Below, one piece after another: positions 25,162 through 34,072 of a stretch of DNA of 64,000 bases; the stretch's first letter is position 1, and every line of letters begins with the position of its first letter. The notes under the pieces are model-generated. The model had not been told where the DNA came from and did not search any database. It saw nothing but the letters and a program-made list of their open reading frames with translations. Where the stretch lies: contig CAXXFQ010000033.1 of NCBI GenBank assembly GCA_963674475.2, positions 558,001 through 622,000 on the forward strand. The letters run 5' to 3'. The position numbers and the translations under genes were made by a program. This stretch comes from CAXXFQ01 sp963674475. Lineage in GTDB: Bacteria > Planctomycetota > Planctomycetia > Pirellulales > Thermoguttaceae.

Positions 25162-27463
25162 TTAAAGCATGTCCAGCGGGTCGACATCGGCAATCCATTG
25201 GATCTCGTCGGGCGTCTTCACCTCGGCCATGATCTGCCGGGTGATCTCCCGAAGCAAATCGCGGTCGCCACCGTGTAACTGCATATGAAAACGGTACTTG
25301 CCGCGTAATTTGGCAAACGGGGCCGGGGCCGGGCCGAGGACGCGGGTCTTCGCGGCACTTTTTTCCGAGTCGGCCGCTTCAAAAGCGGTTTGAAACCGTT
25401 CGGCCATCATTTGGGCAAAACGCTCGGTCGCCCCCTCCGACGGGCCTCGGATGACGATCCGGATCATCGCCGCGGCGGGCGGATAGCCCAACATCTCGCG
25501 GATCGGAAGCTCCCCGGCCGCAAACGCCCGAAAATCGTGACGCACGGCCGCCTGGATCGCCGGATGCTCGGGACTGTGCGTCTGAATCAGGACTCGACCG
25601 CCCCGATCACCACGCCCGGTCCGCCCGGCCACTTGGGTCACCAGGTGAAACGTCCGTTCCGCCGCGCGGAAGTCGGGCAGGTGCAACGCCGTGTCGGCAT
25701 TGATCACGCCGACCAGCGTCACATTCGGAAAGTCCAGCCCCTTGGCAATCATCTGGGTTCCCAACAGGATTTGCACCTTGCCCTTGCGAAACGCGTCGAG
25801 CGCCTTTTGGTGGCTGCCGCGGGCCCGCATCGTGTCGGTGTCCATCCGAAGACACGCTACGCCGGGGAAACGGGCTCGGACCTCGGCCTCCAACCGTTGG
25901 GTCCCGGTCCCGTTGTAACGAATCCCTTCAAAACGACACTCCGGACAGACGTCCGGCGCGGTGACGGAGTAGTCGCAATAATGACAAAGGGCCAGCTGCT
26001 CGGTCCGATGATGGGTCAACGCGATATCGCAGTCGGGACATTTGACCACATGGCCGCACGAGGGGCACTGGATATGGGTCGAGTAGCCCCGTCGGTTCAA
26101 CAGCAAAATCACCTGCCCATCGCCGCGGATCGACTCGCTGATCGCCGCGTGCAACGGCTGGCTAATCACGCCGCGCGAATGCCGCTGATGGACCTGAAGC
26201 CTCAGGTCGATCGTTCCGACCACCGGCATCGGACGGTTTTCGACCCGATGGGGCATGTCGATCAGCCGATATTCCCCCTTCTTGGCCCGATACCAGCTTT
26301 CCAACGATGGCGTGGCGGAACCCAGGACCAACGGTGCCGCCGCCTGCCGCGCCCGGGCCAACGCCACATCGCGCGCATGGTACCGCGGGGCCGTTTCCTG
26401 CTTGAACGTCGACTCGTGCTCCTCGTCCAACACGATCAGTCCCAAGCGGGGCGTCGGGGCGAAGATCGCGCTACGGGCGCCGACGACCACCTGGACCGCT
26501 CCGTCGGCGATACGCTGCCAGTGCCAGTGGCGCTCGGCGTCGGTCAAATGACTGTGCAACACGGCGACCGAATCGAACCGGCTTCGAAAACGGGAGACGG
26601 TCTGCGGCGTCAGACTGATTTCAGGAACCAAGACGATCGCCTGTCGGCCGAACTCGATCACCTCGCGAATCGCCCGCATGTACACTTCCGTCTTGCCGCT
26701 TCCGGTGACGCCGTGGATCAAAAGAGTCTCGCTCTTGCGCTGGTGAATCACGTCGAGAATCGCGTCGAGCGCCTTTTGCTGCGATGGGTTAAGCGTATGG
26801 GGCGTATCCCGCTGAAACGGGACCTCTTCGCCCCGCCGGATCGTTTCAACCCGGTCCTCATGCCCGACGAGAATCCCCTTGCGCCGCAGCGCCGTGATCG
26901 GGCCCTGCGTGCAGCCGACCCTTTTGGCCAACCATGACGGCGGCAACGGTTTGGGGCGACCGGGACAAAAATCGGGCGACTTCGGCCTGTTTGGCAGGCA
27001 GTTTCAGCTCATCGAGCTTGTCGATATATTTCGGGGCGAGGCTCAAGACGACCGTCTTCCGGGTTCCCGCCTGACCTCGAACCCCGGCCGGGACGACCGT
27101 TTCGAGAACCTGTCCCTGGGGGCATAAATATTGCTCGGCAATCCACTGTGTCAAGCGAAGCATCTCGGCCGAAAGCAGATTCCGCGGGTCGACCACCTCC
27201 AAGACCGTTTTGAGTTTTCGCCCGCCGACCTTCTTCCGTTCCAACTCGACGCAGTAGGCCACCACCGGCCGGTTGCCCCGCCCAAGCGGGACCTTCAACC
27301 GACGGCCCGGCTCGACCAGATCGATCAGCCGCTCGGGCACCTCGTAATCGAACCGGCCGTCGAGCCCCTCGGTAAAAACGACCGTCGCCACCAGCCGTTC
27401 GGACTGATCGTCCTCTTCCCAGGGGGTCGGCAGGTCGTCAAAAAGGCTCGGCTGGTGGTCCAT
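25162..27463 (-). CDS. priA: primosomal protein N' (replication restart helicase PriA), one frameshift
   Basis: PriA is encoded in two overlapping frames: the N-terminal part from the ATG at 27463 (frame open to 26858) and the C-terminal part, whose frame is open to the stop at 25162. The join is at a run of four Cs on the coding strand (26953-26956). Dropping one C reads SRSPKPLPPSWLAKRVG and restores a 766-residue protein of normal size. N terminus: 3'-end-binding domain (VATVVFTEGLDGRFDYEVPE). Helicase: GVTGSGKTE (Walker A) and LDEEH. Zinc-binding Cys: CPSCGHVVKCPDC and CHYC through CPEC. PriA reloads the replisome at stalled forks. A single-base error in sequencing is the simplest explanation; a true mutation or +1 slippage at CCC-C is also possible. 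Confidence 0.9.
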
Positions 27464-27546
27464 TGGCAAAAATTGAATCGGTTTGAAAGGGGCGGATTGT
27501 AAGTCGACGGGGATCTGTTTTGCAGAAAGTCGTTCTCTTCGAAAAA

Positions 27547-28155
27547 TTAATCTTCGTACAACTTGTTCGACTTAATGTACTGTTCGACGGCGGCCGGGAC
27601 CTGATAACGGATGCTCCAGCCGTCGTGGGCCAACCGACGGATGCGGGAACTGCTCAGCTCGATTCCGGGCATTTCGACCTGATGTCGCTCGAACTCTTGG
27701 AGCCGCTCGGGCGAGACCAACTCGGCCAGGGGCGCGTAATCCGGTTTCGGTTCGCCCAAACGGCGAACGGCGACCGGGATGGCCATTTCACAGACGTTCG
27801 CCGCCTCGCGCCACCGGGGCAGGTCGGCCAGCATATCGGCGCCGACCAGCAGAAACAACGTCGCCGAGCGATACCGCTTTTGAAGAGATCGCAACGTCTG
27901 GACCGTGTAGCTGACCTCGTTGCGGTCGATTTCAAACCGGTCGATCGCGAATCTTTCGTTCCCGGCGATCGCCAGTTGGAGCATCTCGAACCGGACGATC
28001 GCGGGGGTCAGCTTTTTCTCTTGTTTATGGGGAGGGATCCCCGCCGGGATGAACAGAACCTGGTCCAATTGGCAACGCTCTCGGACCGTTTCGGCCAACC
28101 AAAGGTGACCGTAATGGACCGGATCGAACGAGCCGCCGAAAATCCCTAATCGCAT
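27547..28155 (-). CDS. nadD: nicotinate-nucleotide adenylyltransferase (NadD)
   Basis: 202 residues. NadD joins ATP and nicotinate mononucleotide to give deamido-NAD, a core step of NAD synthesis. The nucleotidyltransferase motif is GIFGGSFDPVHYGHLWLAE (residues 4-22), followed by FIPAGIPPHK, the LFLLVGADMLADLPRW segment and the C-terminal ISSTxxR-like ELSSSRIRR. It is on the minus strand upstream of priA, 83 bp apart, so they may be cotranscribed. Confidence 0.94.
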   Translation of the reverse strand: MRLGIFGGSFDPVHYGHLWLAETVRERCQLDQVLFIPAGIPPHKQEKKLTPAIVRFEMLQLAIAGNERFAIDRFEIDRNEVSYTVQTLRSLQKRYRSATLFLLVGADMLADLPRWREAANVCEMAIPVAVRRLGEPKPDYAPLAELVSPERLQEFERHQVEMPGIELSSSRIRRLAHDGWSIRYQVPAAVEQYIKSNKLYED

Positions 28156-28464
28156 AACTGAAATATTTACTTATTGAGGGTTTGATAAAATGGGCCAAAC
28201 TGATTTTCCCCACCAGCCTGGCGATCTCCTCTGTATACCACAATCGGGGCCGTTCGACCATTTCCCCACCCCCCTCTTTGCTTCAGCCGAAGGGCCGCTC
28301 GAAGACTCAAAAAAAGGGAGGACCGCCCGTTCAGGAAGGGTCGATTTGCCGATTTTGCCGATTGTACGCGGCTTGAGTTGTAGTCGATGGGGTTGTTTCG
28401 ACGATAGGGGTAATAAGCCATAACTTCTTTTCTGGATTAGAGTTAAGATAAGCTGTTCAGAAAA

Positions 28465-28620
28465 AAGAGGAGGTTCAACCCAGCTTTGGTCGCCTGGGCT
28501 TCCTGGTAAAGCTGTGGCGACTTTGACGGCAAGCCCCTGTCGGTTCCTCGTATAACCGACGCGGCGTGACAGGGACGGGAAGTACGCAAAAACCTTTTTC
28601 GAGAAGCAGACCAAGGGGGA
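28465..28620 (+). promoter_or_regulatory. candidate structured leader RNA (pseudoknot-capable) upstream of a soluble histidine kinase
   Basis: The 160 nt before the kinase start are rich in long complementary segments. CAGCTTT (28481-28487) pairs with AAAGCTG (28508-28514) while GTCGCC (28489-28494) pairs with GGCGAC (28516-28521); in that order they make an H-type pseudoknot. CCCAG/CTGGG (28479-28483 with 28494-28498) and AGGAGG/CTTCCT form a competing hairpin. CCCTGTC (28535-28541) pairs with GACAGGG (28568-28574), with GTCGGTT/AACCGAC nested. CCTTTTT (28593-28599) can pair with AAGGGGG (28613-28619), the likely ribosome site. Alternative folds plus a sequestered ribosome site suggest a riboswitch or protein-bound leader. 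I do not recognise a known class. Confidence 0.5.
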
Positions 28621-28626
28621 AACCCG

Positions 28627-29454
28627 GTGGACGATCGTGATCTTCAATCGCAGAATCGAGAACTCAAGCAGCAGATCGAACTCCTCGAGCAGCAGCTCAT
28701 CCAGGCGCAACGGCTGACCGCGCTTGGCGAATTGGTCAGCACGACGACCCATGAGTTTAACAATATCCTGATGACGATCATCAACTACGCCAAGCTGGGG
28801 ATGCGGCACCGGGATGCGGCGACCCGTGACAAGGCGTTCGACAAGATCTTCGCAGCCAGCAATCGGGCAGCCAAAATCACCAACGGCGTTTTGGGGGTCG
28901 CTCGGAACCGGAGTACCGAATTCGAGCCGACCGACCTGGTCCAACTGATCGAAGACACGATGGTCCTCCTGGAACGGGAGATGAGCAAGTATCGGATCCG
29001 GGTCGAAAAACAGTTCCAACCGGTCCCCCAGGCCCGCGCGATCGGAAACCAGATCCAACAGGTCTTGCTGAACCTTCTGATCAACGCCCGTCAAGCGATG
29101 CCCAACGGCGGTCGTCTGCTGATCAAGCTCCAACACAACACGGAAGAGCAGGTAGTCGAGCTTGTGGTCCGCGACTTCGGCTCCGGCATCCCGGCCGACA
29201 AGTTGCCGCATATCTTCGACTCGTTCTATACGACCAAAAAGGGCCCCGACGCCAGCGGCAAAGGGGGAACCGGCCTCGGTTTGTCGATGTGCAAGAATAT
29301 CATCGAGGCCCATCGCGGTCGGATTCGAGTCGACAGCACCGTCGGCCGAGGAACCGCGTTCACGTTGAAGTTGCCGGTCGCCTCTGCAAACGGTGTTCCC
29401 GGGGTGGCAAACGACTCCGACATCCCCGCCACACAGCCCGCATCTCTGGCTTAG
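28627..29454 (+). CDS. soluble sensor histidine kinase (NtrB-like)
   Basis: 275 residues from a GTG start with AAGGGGG upstream. No membrane helix is visible. An N-terminal coiled coil (LKQQIELLEQQLIQAQRL) leads into HisKA with phospho-acceptor His42 (STTTHEFNNILMTIINY), and the HATPase follows with LNLLINARQAMPNGG (N box), RDFGSGIPADKL (G1), FYTTK and GGTGLGLSMC (G2). The THEFNN signature is of the NtrB/PAS-kinase group. There is no sensor domain, so input must come through a partner or through its expression level, which fits a regulated leader RNA. An orphan receiver protein is encoded 1.8 kb downstream on the same strand. Confidence 0.9.
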   Translation: MDDRDLQSQNRELKQQIELLEQQLIQAQRLTALGELVSTTTHEFNNILMTIINYAKLGMRHRDAATRDKAFDKIFAASNRAAKITNGVLGVARNRSTEFEPTDLVQLIEDTMVLLEREMSKYRIRVEKQFQPVPQARAIGNQIQQVLLNLLINARQAMPNGGRLLIKLQHNTEEQVVELVVRDFGSGIPADKLPHIFDSFYTTKKGPDASGKGGTGLGLSMCKNIIEAHRGRIRVDSTVGRGTAFTLKLPVASANGVPGVANDSDIPATQPASLA

Positions 29455-29480
29455 TCCAGAATTCATGAAGAAACGACAAT

Positions 29481-29517
29481 AAAAAAAGAGCGATAGTTTG
29501 AACTACCGCTCTTTTTT
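29481..29517 (+). terminator. bidirectional rho-independent terminator between the kinase and prfB
   Basis: AGAGCGATAGT pairs with ACTACCGCTCT across TTGA, with a seven-A run before and a six-T run after. It can end the kinase transcript on plus and prfB on minus. Confidence 0.85.
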
Positions 29518-29533
29518 GTTTTGGCTTATCCGT

Positions 29534-30635
29534 TTAGGTGTCTTTGCCGGAGCGCCATCGGAGAAAGGCGTCCAGGAACGACTGGATATTCCCGTCCATG
29601 ACGCTGCTGAAATTGCCCACGAGATGGCCGGTTCGCGCGTCCTTGACCCGTTGGTCCGGATGGAGAAAGTAGTTTCGAATCTGAGAACCGAACCCGACTT
29701 TGGGCATCTCGCTGTACCGGGCGGCCGCCTCGGCTTCACGCTTCATTTCCTCGGCGCGGGCCAGTTGCGCACGGAGCATTTTCAGCGCCGTCGCCCGATT
29801 CTTGTGCTGACTTCGCTCGTTCTGGCATTGGACCACAATGTTGGTCGGCAAGTGGGTCAACCGAATCGCGCTGGAGGTTTTGTTGACATGCTGACCACCG
29901 GCGCCGCTTGCGCGAAATATATCTTCGCGGATATCCTCGTCGCGCAGTTCGATCTCGATCGCGTCGTCGACCTCGGGTGTCACGTCGACCGCGGCAAAAC
30001 TGGTTTGCCGCTTCCCTTCGGAGTTGAACGGACTGATCCGTACGAGCCGATGCATCCCCGATTCCCCTTTGAGATAGCCGTAGGCCATCGGGCCGCGAAT
30101 GGCGATCGTCGCGTTGTTGATCCCCGCCTCCTCGTTATCTTGGCGGTCGAGCAACTCGACTTTGAAATCGTTTTTCTGGGCCCACGCAATATACATCCGC
30201 AGAAGCATATCGGCCCAATCGTTCGCATCGGTACCGCCATCGCGGGCATTGATCGAGAGAATCGCGTCGTTGGAATCGAGCGGGCCGTTCAGCAGGGCCT
30301 TGGTTTCGAGCGCGTCGAGCCGGTTTTCGAGCCGGTCGATTTCCTGTGGTAGCTCCTCGGCAAAACCGGGATCTTCCTCGGCCATTTCGATCATTGCCTC
30401 GACATCGCCGATCCCACTAGCCACTTCGTCGAGCGGTTTGAGTACCCCTTTGAGCGATTTGAGCTTGGCGACTTTCACTTGGGCCTTCTCCTGATTGCCC
30501 CAAAAGTCCGGTGCGGCCATCTCTTGCTCTATCGCGTCCGCGTCCGCTTTTCGACTAGCGTAGTCAAAGAGAGTCTCGTAGCTGAACGAGACGTTTTTGT
30601 ATCCATTGAGCTCGGTCGACGAGTTCTTTTTCCAT
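29534..30635 (-). CDS. prfB: peptide chain release factor 2 with programmed +1 frameshift
   Basis: The true start is the ATG at 30635, with AAGGA upstream. The first frame encodes MEKELVDRAQWIQKRLVQ... for 23 codons, then meets CTT-TGA-C (30569-30563); +1 slippage on CTT joins it to DYASRKADAD... and gives 366 residues. This is the well-known autoregulatory site: low RF2 lets the ribosome shift at its own UGA. RF2 releases peptides at UGA and UAA. The stop-codon-recognition tripeptide SPF is in LVRISPFNSEG, and the GGQ catalytic loop is in SGAGGQHVNKT. No strong internal Shine-Dalgarno like the one in E. coli is seen before the site. The long open frame running upstream of 30635 is not the real N terminus. 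Confidence 0.95.
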
Positions 30636-30716
30636 AGGACATCCTTAGACGAAAAATCGTTGAGCACAAATGTGCAGAGGAATGTCGACGTCGACATCCG
30701 CGGGGAGCCAAACGGT

Positions 30717-30880
30717 CCCTAACAGCCCGTTGAAAAAGTCCATCCGGGTCTTTTTCAAACTCGGCAATTGCGACAACAAGTGGCCGCAAGCCTCGCCTAA
30801 TCAGCGATTTTTTCAATTGCCGATTAGGTGGGAAACCTCCCGTTTCCCCTAGCAGCCAGTTTTTCAACAGGCTCCCTAAC
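30717..30880 (+). repeat. MITE-like dispersed repeat, copy 1
   Basis: A 150-bp core (30724-30873) begins AGCCCGTTGAAAAA and ends TTTTTCAACAGGCT, which are inverted copies of each other apart from one base. It is flanked exactly by CCCTAAC (30717-30723) and CCCTAAC (30874-30880), like a target duplication. Inside are three hairpins: GTTGAAAAAG/CTTTTTC at the left, CCTAATC/GATTAGG, and GGGAAAC/GTTTCCC. It has no coding capacity. Copy 2 is at 41.5 kb in inverted orientation. It lies between prfB and the receiver gene. Confidence 0.75.
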
Positions 30881-31220
30881 CAATCCTACCAGGCCAATCA
30901 AGGGGCCATATCGGAAACGGGATTATAGCCCCTTTCGAGGCGGTTTCGAAAGTCCAATTCGCCCCTTTGCCCCATTTATTCGAGACGGACGACGATCTGC
31001 CGATCTGGCAGTCCGAGCCGCTCGAACGGGGGCCTTTTATCCGGATTCGATATCGAATTGGAACGAAAAATCGCGTACAATAACGATTAACAGGGCAAGT
31101 GGCACCTCGACGGGGGGTGGACTGCCATTTGCCCCGCTTGCGGCACAAAAATTGCGTATACTTGCGGACAGGCAGCCTTGATTGCCAATTCTGAAACGAA
31201 AAAACATTTACTCGACACCG
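30881..31220. other. 340-bp non-coding spacer before the receiver gene
   Basis: It contains a GGGGC...GCCCC hairpin (30902-30932) and TACAAT- and TATACT-like -10 boxes around 31075 and 31156, without well-placed -35 elements. No gene is seen. Confidence 0.4.
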
Positions 31221-31616
31221 ATGATCCAAGCGCCATCATTACTCATTACCGACGACGATCAAGCGTTCCGCGAAACGCTCCAGATCGTCTTTGAACCGCT
31301 GGGGGTCGAGACCCTCTTGGCGGAGGATGGGGCTGAAGCGCTGGAAATTGTCCAAAAACGAGAAATCCACCTCGTTCTGCTTGATATGCACATGCCCCGG
31401 CTGACCGGCCTGGAAACGCTCCGTCGGGTCCGCCAGTCGAAGGGGCCGCTCCCGTGCATCCTGATGTCGGCTCGGCTCGACGAGACGATTGTCCGTGAGG
31501 CCAACGAGGCCCACGCCGACTCGGTGTTGTCGAAACCGGTCACTCGGCGTCAGCTCCTTGGCGTCGTCCAGCAGATCCTCGAAAAGGCGTACCATTGGCG
31601 CGCCGATGGGCAATAG
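31221..31616 (+). CDS. single-domain response regulator (receiver only)
   Basis: 131 residues from the ATG at 31221. It is a CheY-type receiver: acidic pocket ITDDDQAF, phospho-acceptor Asp in LVLLDMHMPRLTG, switch Ser in ILMSAR and Lys in SKPVTRR. There is no output domain, so it must act through protein contact or phosphorelay. The soluble kinase at 28627-29454 lies on the same strand with prfB between them on the other strand, and is a possible partner. Confidence 0.92.
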   Translation: MIQAPSLLITDDDQAFRETLQIVFEPLGVETLLAEDGAEALEIVQKREIHLVLLDMHMPRLTGLETLRRVRQSKGPLPCILMSARLDETIVREANEAHADSVLSKPVTRRQLLGVVQQILEKAYHWRADGQ

Positions 31617-31727
31617 TCGGTCTCTTCGACCTTGGTTTCCGACCTCGTCGTGCTGCTTGCCCATTGCTGTTTCTCTGCTCCCGCTTTTTTCAATCGAGAT
31701 TTTCTCTGGCAAGAGCACCTTCTGCGC

Positions 31728-31765
31728 AAAAAAAGCGTCCGCCTTCTTTGCAAAAGACGGACGCT
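31728..31765 (-). terminator. rho-independent terminator of gdhA
   Basis: On the minus strand AGCGTCCG pairs with CGGACGCT across a loop of about 16 nt and runs into seven Ts. It lies 50 bp past the gdhA stop. Confidence 0.85.
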
Positions 31766-31814
31766 GGGGAATTGAGTCTCAAAATGAGCCTCGTCGTCTT
31801 CGATAAAAAATCGA

Positions 31815-33155
31815 TTAGACGATGCCCTGCGCGATCATCGCATTGGCGACCTTCATGAAACCGGCGATGTTCGCTCCGGCAACCAGGTTGCCCTTCATGC
31901 CGAACTCTTCAGCCGCACCGGCACTCTGATCGTAGATGCTGTTCATGATCGTCTTCAACCGGGAGTCGACTTCGTCGAAGGGCCAGTTTAGACGCATCGA
32001 GTTTTGGCACATTTCCAAGGCACTCGTGGCCACTCCACCGGCGTTGGCCGCTTTGGCCGGCCCGAGGATGACACTGCTGTCTTGGAAGATCTGCATCGCT
32101 TCGGGCGTCGTGGGCATGTTGGCCCCTTCGCCGACCGCGACACAGCCACCGGCGATCAACGATTTGGCCGATTCGGCGTCGATTTCGTTTTGCGTCGCAC
32201 AGGGAAGCGCCACCGCACACGGGACGGTCCAGATGCCCTGCCAACCTTCGGTGAAGGTCGCATTCGGATGGGCGTCGACGTACTCGCTGATTCGGCCGCG
32301 TTCGACTTCCTTGATCCGTCGGACGGTGTCGAGCTTGATGCCCTCTTCGTCGACGATGTAGCCGCTACTGTCGGACAAGGCGATCACATTGGCACCGAAC
32401 TCTTGGCACTTCTGCGTCGCGTAGATCGCCACATTACCCGAACCCGAGATGACGACATTCTGGCCTTTCCAGTCCTTGCCCAAATCTTGAAGGATTCGGG
32501 TGACGTAGTAGACCAAGCCGTAACCGGTCGCTTCCGTTCGGGCCAACGAACCGCCAAAATCGAGCCCCTTTCCGGTCAAGACGCCGGTGAACTTATTGGT
32601 GATCTTCTTGTACTGACCGAACATGTAGCCGATCTCGCGGCCACCCACGCCGATGTCGCCGGCCGGGATGTCGGTGTCGGCGCCGATATGACGGTACAGT
32701 TCGCCCATGAAGCTCTGACAGAAACGCATGACTTCCATGTCGCTCTTGCCCTTGGGATCGAAATCGCTACCGCCCTTACCGCCGCCGATCGGCGTGGTGG
32801 TCAAGGCGTTCTTGAAGACCTGCTCGAAGCCCAAAAACTTGACGATTCCCAGGTAAACCGACGGGTGGAATCGGAGACCGCCCTTGTAAGGGCCAATCGC
32901 ACTGTTGAATTCAACGCGGAAGCCGCGGTTAATTTGGACCGTGCCCTGATCGTCGACCCAGGGGACGCGGAACATGATCTGACGTTCCGGCTCGACCATC
33001 CGATCCAAGACCTTCATCTTGGCATACTCGGGGTGTTTGTCCATGACAACCGCCACCGAGTCGGCCACTTCACGAACTGCCTGATGGAATTCGACCTCGC
33101 CCGGGTTACGCGCGACGACCCCTTCCATAACGGAATCAACAAATTGCTTCGACAT
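31815..33155 (-). CDS. gdhA: glutamate dehydrogenase (hexameric, NADP-type)
   Basis: 446 residues, the size of the small hexameric class. It interconverts 2-oxoglutarate plus ammonia and glutamate. The substrate-binding Lys is in GPYKGGLRFHP, the second Lys is in PIGGGKGGSDFDPKGKSD, and the Rossmann loop is VISGSGNVAIYATQ. The region LTGKGLDFGGSLARTEATGYG is typical. The cofactor type (NADP, assimilatory) is inferred from similarity to the E. coli-like class. It is a single-gene unit. Upstream is a long low-GC spacer with a hairpin at 33242-33272 that may be in its leader. Confidence 0.95.
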   Translation of the reverse strand: MSKQFVDSVMEGVVARNPGEVEFHQAVREVADSVAVVMDKHPEYAKMKVLDRMVEPERQIMFRVPWVDDQGTVQINRGFRVEFNSAIGPYKGGLRFHPSVYLGIVKFLGFEQVFKNALTTTPIGGGKGGSDFDPKGKSDMEVMRFCQSFMGELYRHIGADTDIPAGDIGVGGREIGYMFGQYKKITNKFTGVLTGKGLDFGGSLARTEATGYGLVYYVTRILQDLGKDWKGQNVVISGSGNVAIYATQKCQEFGANVIALSDSSGYIVDEEGIKLDTVRRIKEVERGRISEYVDAHPNATFTEGWQGIWTVPCAVALPCATQNEIDAESAKSLIAGGCVAVGEGANMPTTPEAMQIFQDSSVILGPAKAANAGGVATSALEMCQNSMRLNWPFDEVDSRLKTIMNSIYDQSAGAAEEFGMKGNLVAGANIAGFMKVANAMIAQGIV

Positions 33156-34072
33156 GACTTTTTTCCCTTACCCTTTGCGACACCATTGCTAGTCTCGCTG
33201 CACCTTCTTAATTAAAAAAACAAACCGAAAAATACGGGTGGACCCGCTGAACTTGGGAAAGTCGATGCGGGTTTGGCCTTAATCTCATCCAAACGTGAGT
33301 CTTCTCAGTCGGCAAACGCCTCTATTCAAGGGGAAACCCGTAAGAATAAGCCGCATTATATCATAAGCGATACGAATATTGCTAGTGGATACCATAAGAA
33401 ATTCTCTCATTTCAAGGCCCCCTCTCTTTAACCTATTTTTTCGATTCATTATTACATATATAGAAGCCTTTCACGAAATGGTCGTATTCCCTGCCTGCCA
33501 TGAGAGAGAAAGAAATTGTACCTGTGTTTAAGTCCTTTCCTGGGATGCACTTAATTCTCTAAGCTGCCTATTCTCCCTGTCTTTAAGGTATGTGCGACCA
33601 AAGCGGATCAGACGCCTCCCCCTCTTTTTATTGGCAATGAAAAAATTTCAAATCCATGATCGTGTAAGCGTTGGTAAGAATTACTCACTTCTCCGTCCGT
33701 GGTAAAATCGCTCGTTTTTCCTTTTTCGTGCGTTATTCAAAAAGTATTAACTCCATTCATTGAAACGGCTTGCGATCACTCAAAGCGTCCCTTTTCAGCG
33801 GAAAATTTCGTTTCCGCGGCCCAATGGCACGGTCATTGCACTCTCTCGTCCCGTCTGCAAAGGAAGAGACGCTCCCTTTTTTGAAAAGAAACGGGCAACC
33901 TTTTAGCCCCCAATTTGGTCCGTTATTGGTAGAATGGAAAAATAGATGAGTGCTCGCCCCACGGCCGATCGACCTTGGGGGTGTTGAAACGGGGAAACCC
34001 GCTTTTCGGCAAAAAAATTCGATCGGCCCGACTCGACGGCGAACCCTCCGATCAGAAGGAACGTAAGAGACA
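33156..34072. other. 917-bp AT-rich non-coding region between gdhA and the ECF sigma gene
   Basis: The stretch is clearly lower in GC than its neighbours and has no convincing ORF. Two hairpins are seen: ACCCGC/GCGGGT (33242-33272, near gdhA) and GCGGAAA/TTTCCGC (33798-33817). It must hold the promoters of both divergent genes and could hide a small RNA. Confidence 0.45.

Noticed and set aside
28486..28509. Possible leader peptide starting at a TTG with two Trp codons
   Set aside because: Non-ATG start 12 bases after AGGAGG, only seven codons, and no trp genes nearby.
28565..28600. Resemblance of GACGGGAAGTACGC to a glutamine (glnA) or c-di-GMP riboswitch core
   Set aside because: Only a few bases match and the conserved helices of those classes are not in the right order; kept as an unknown structured leader instead.
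30636..30697. N-terminal extension of RF2 read from the continuous open frame
   Set aside because: The CTT-TGA-C recoding site and the ATG with AAGGA at 30635 show the true start lies in another frame.
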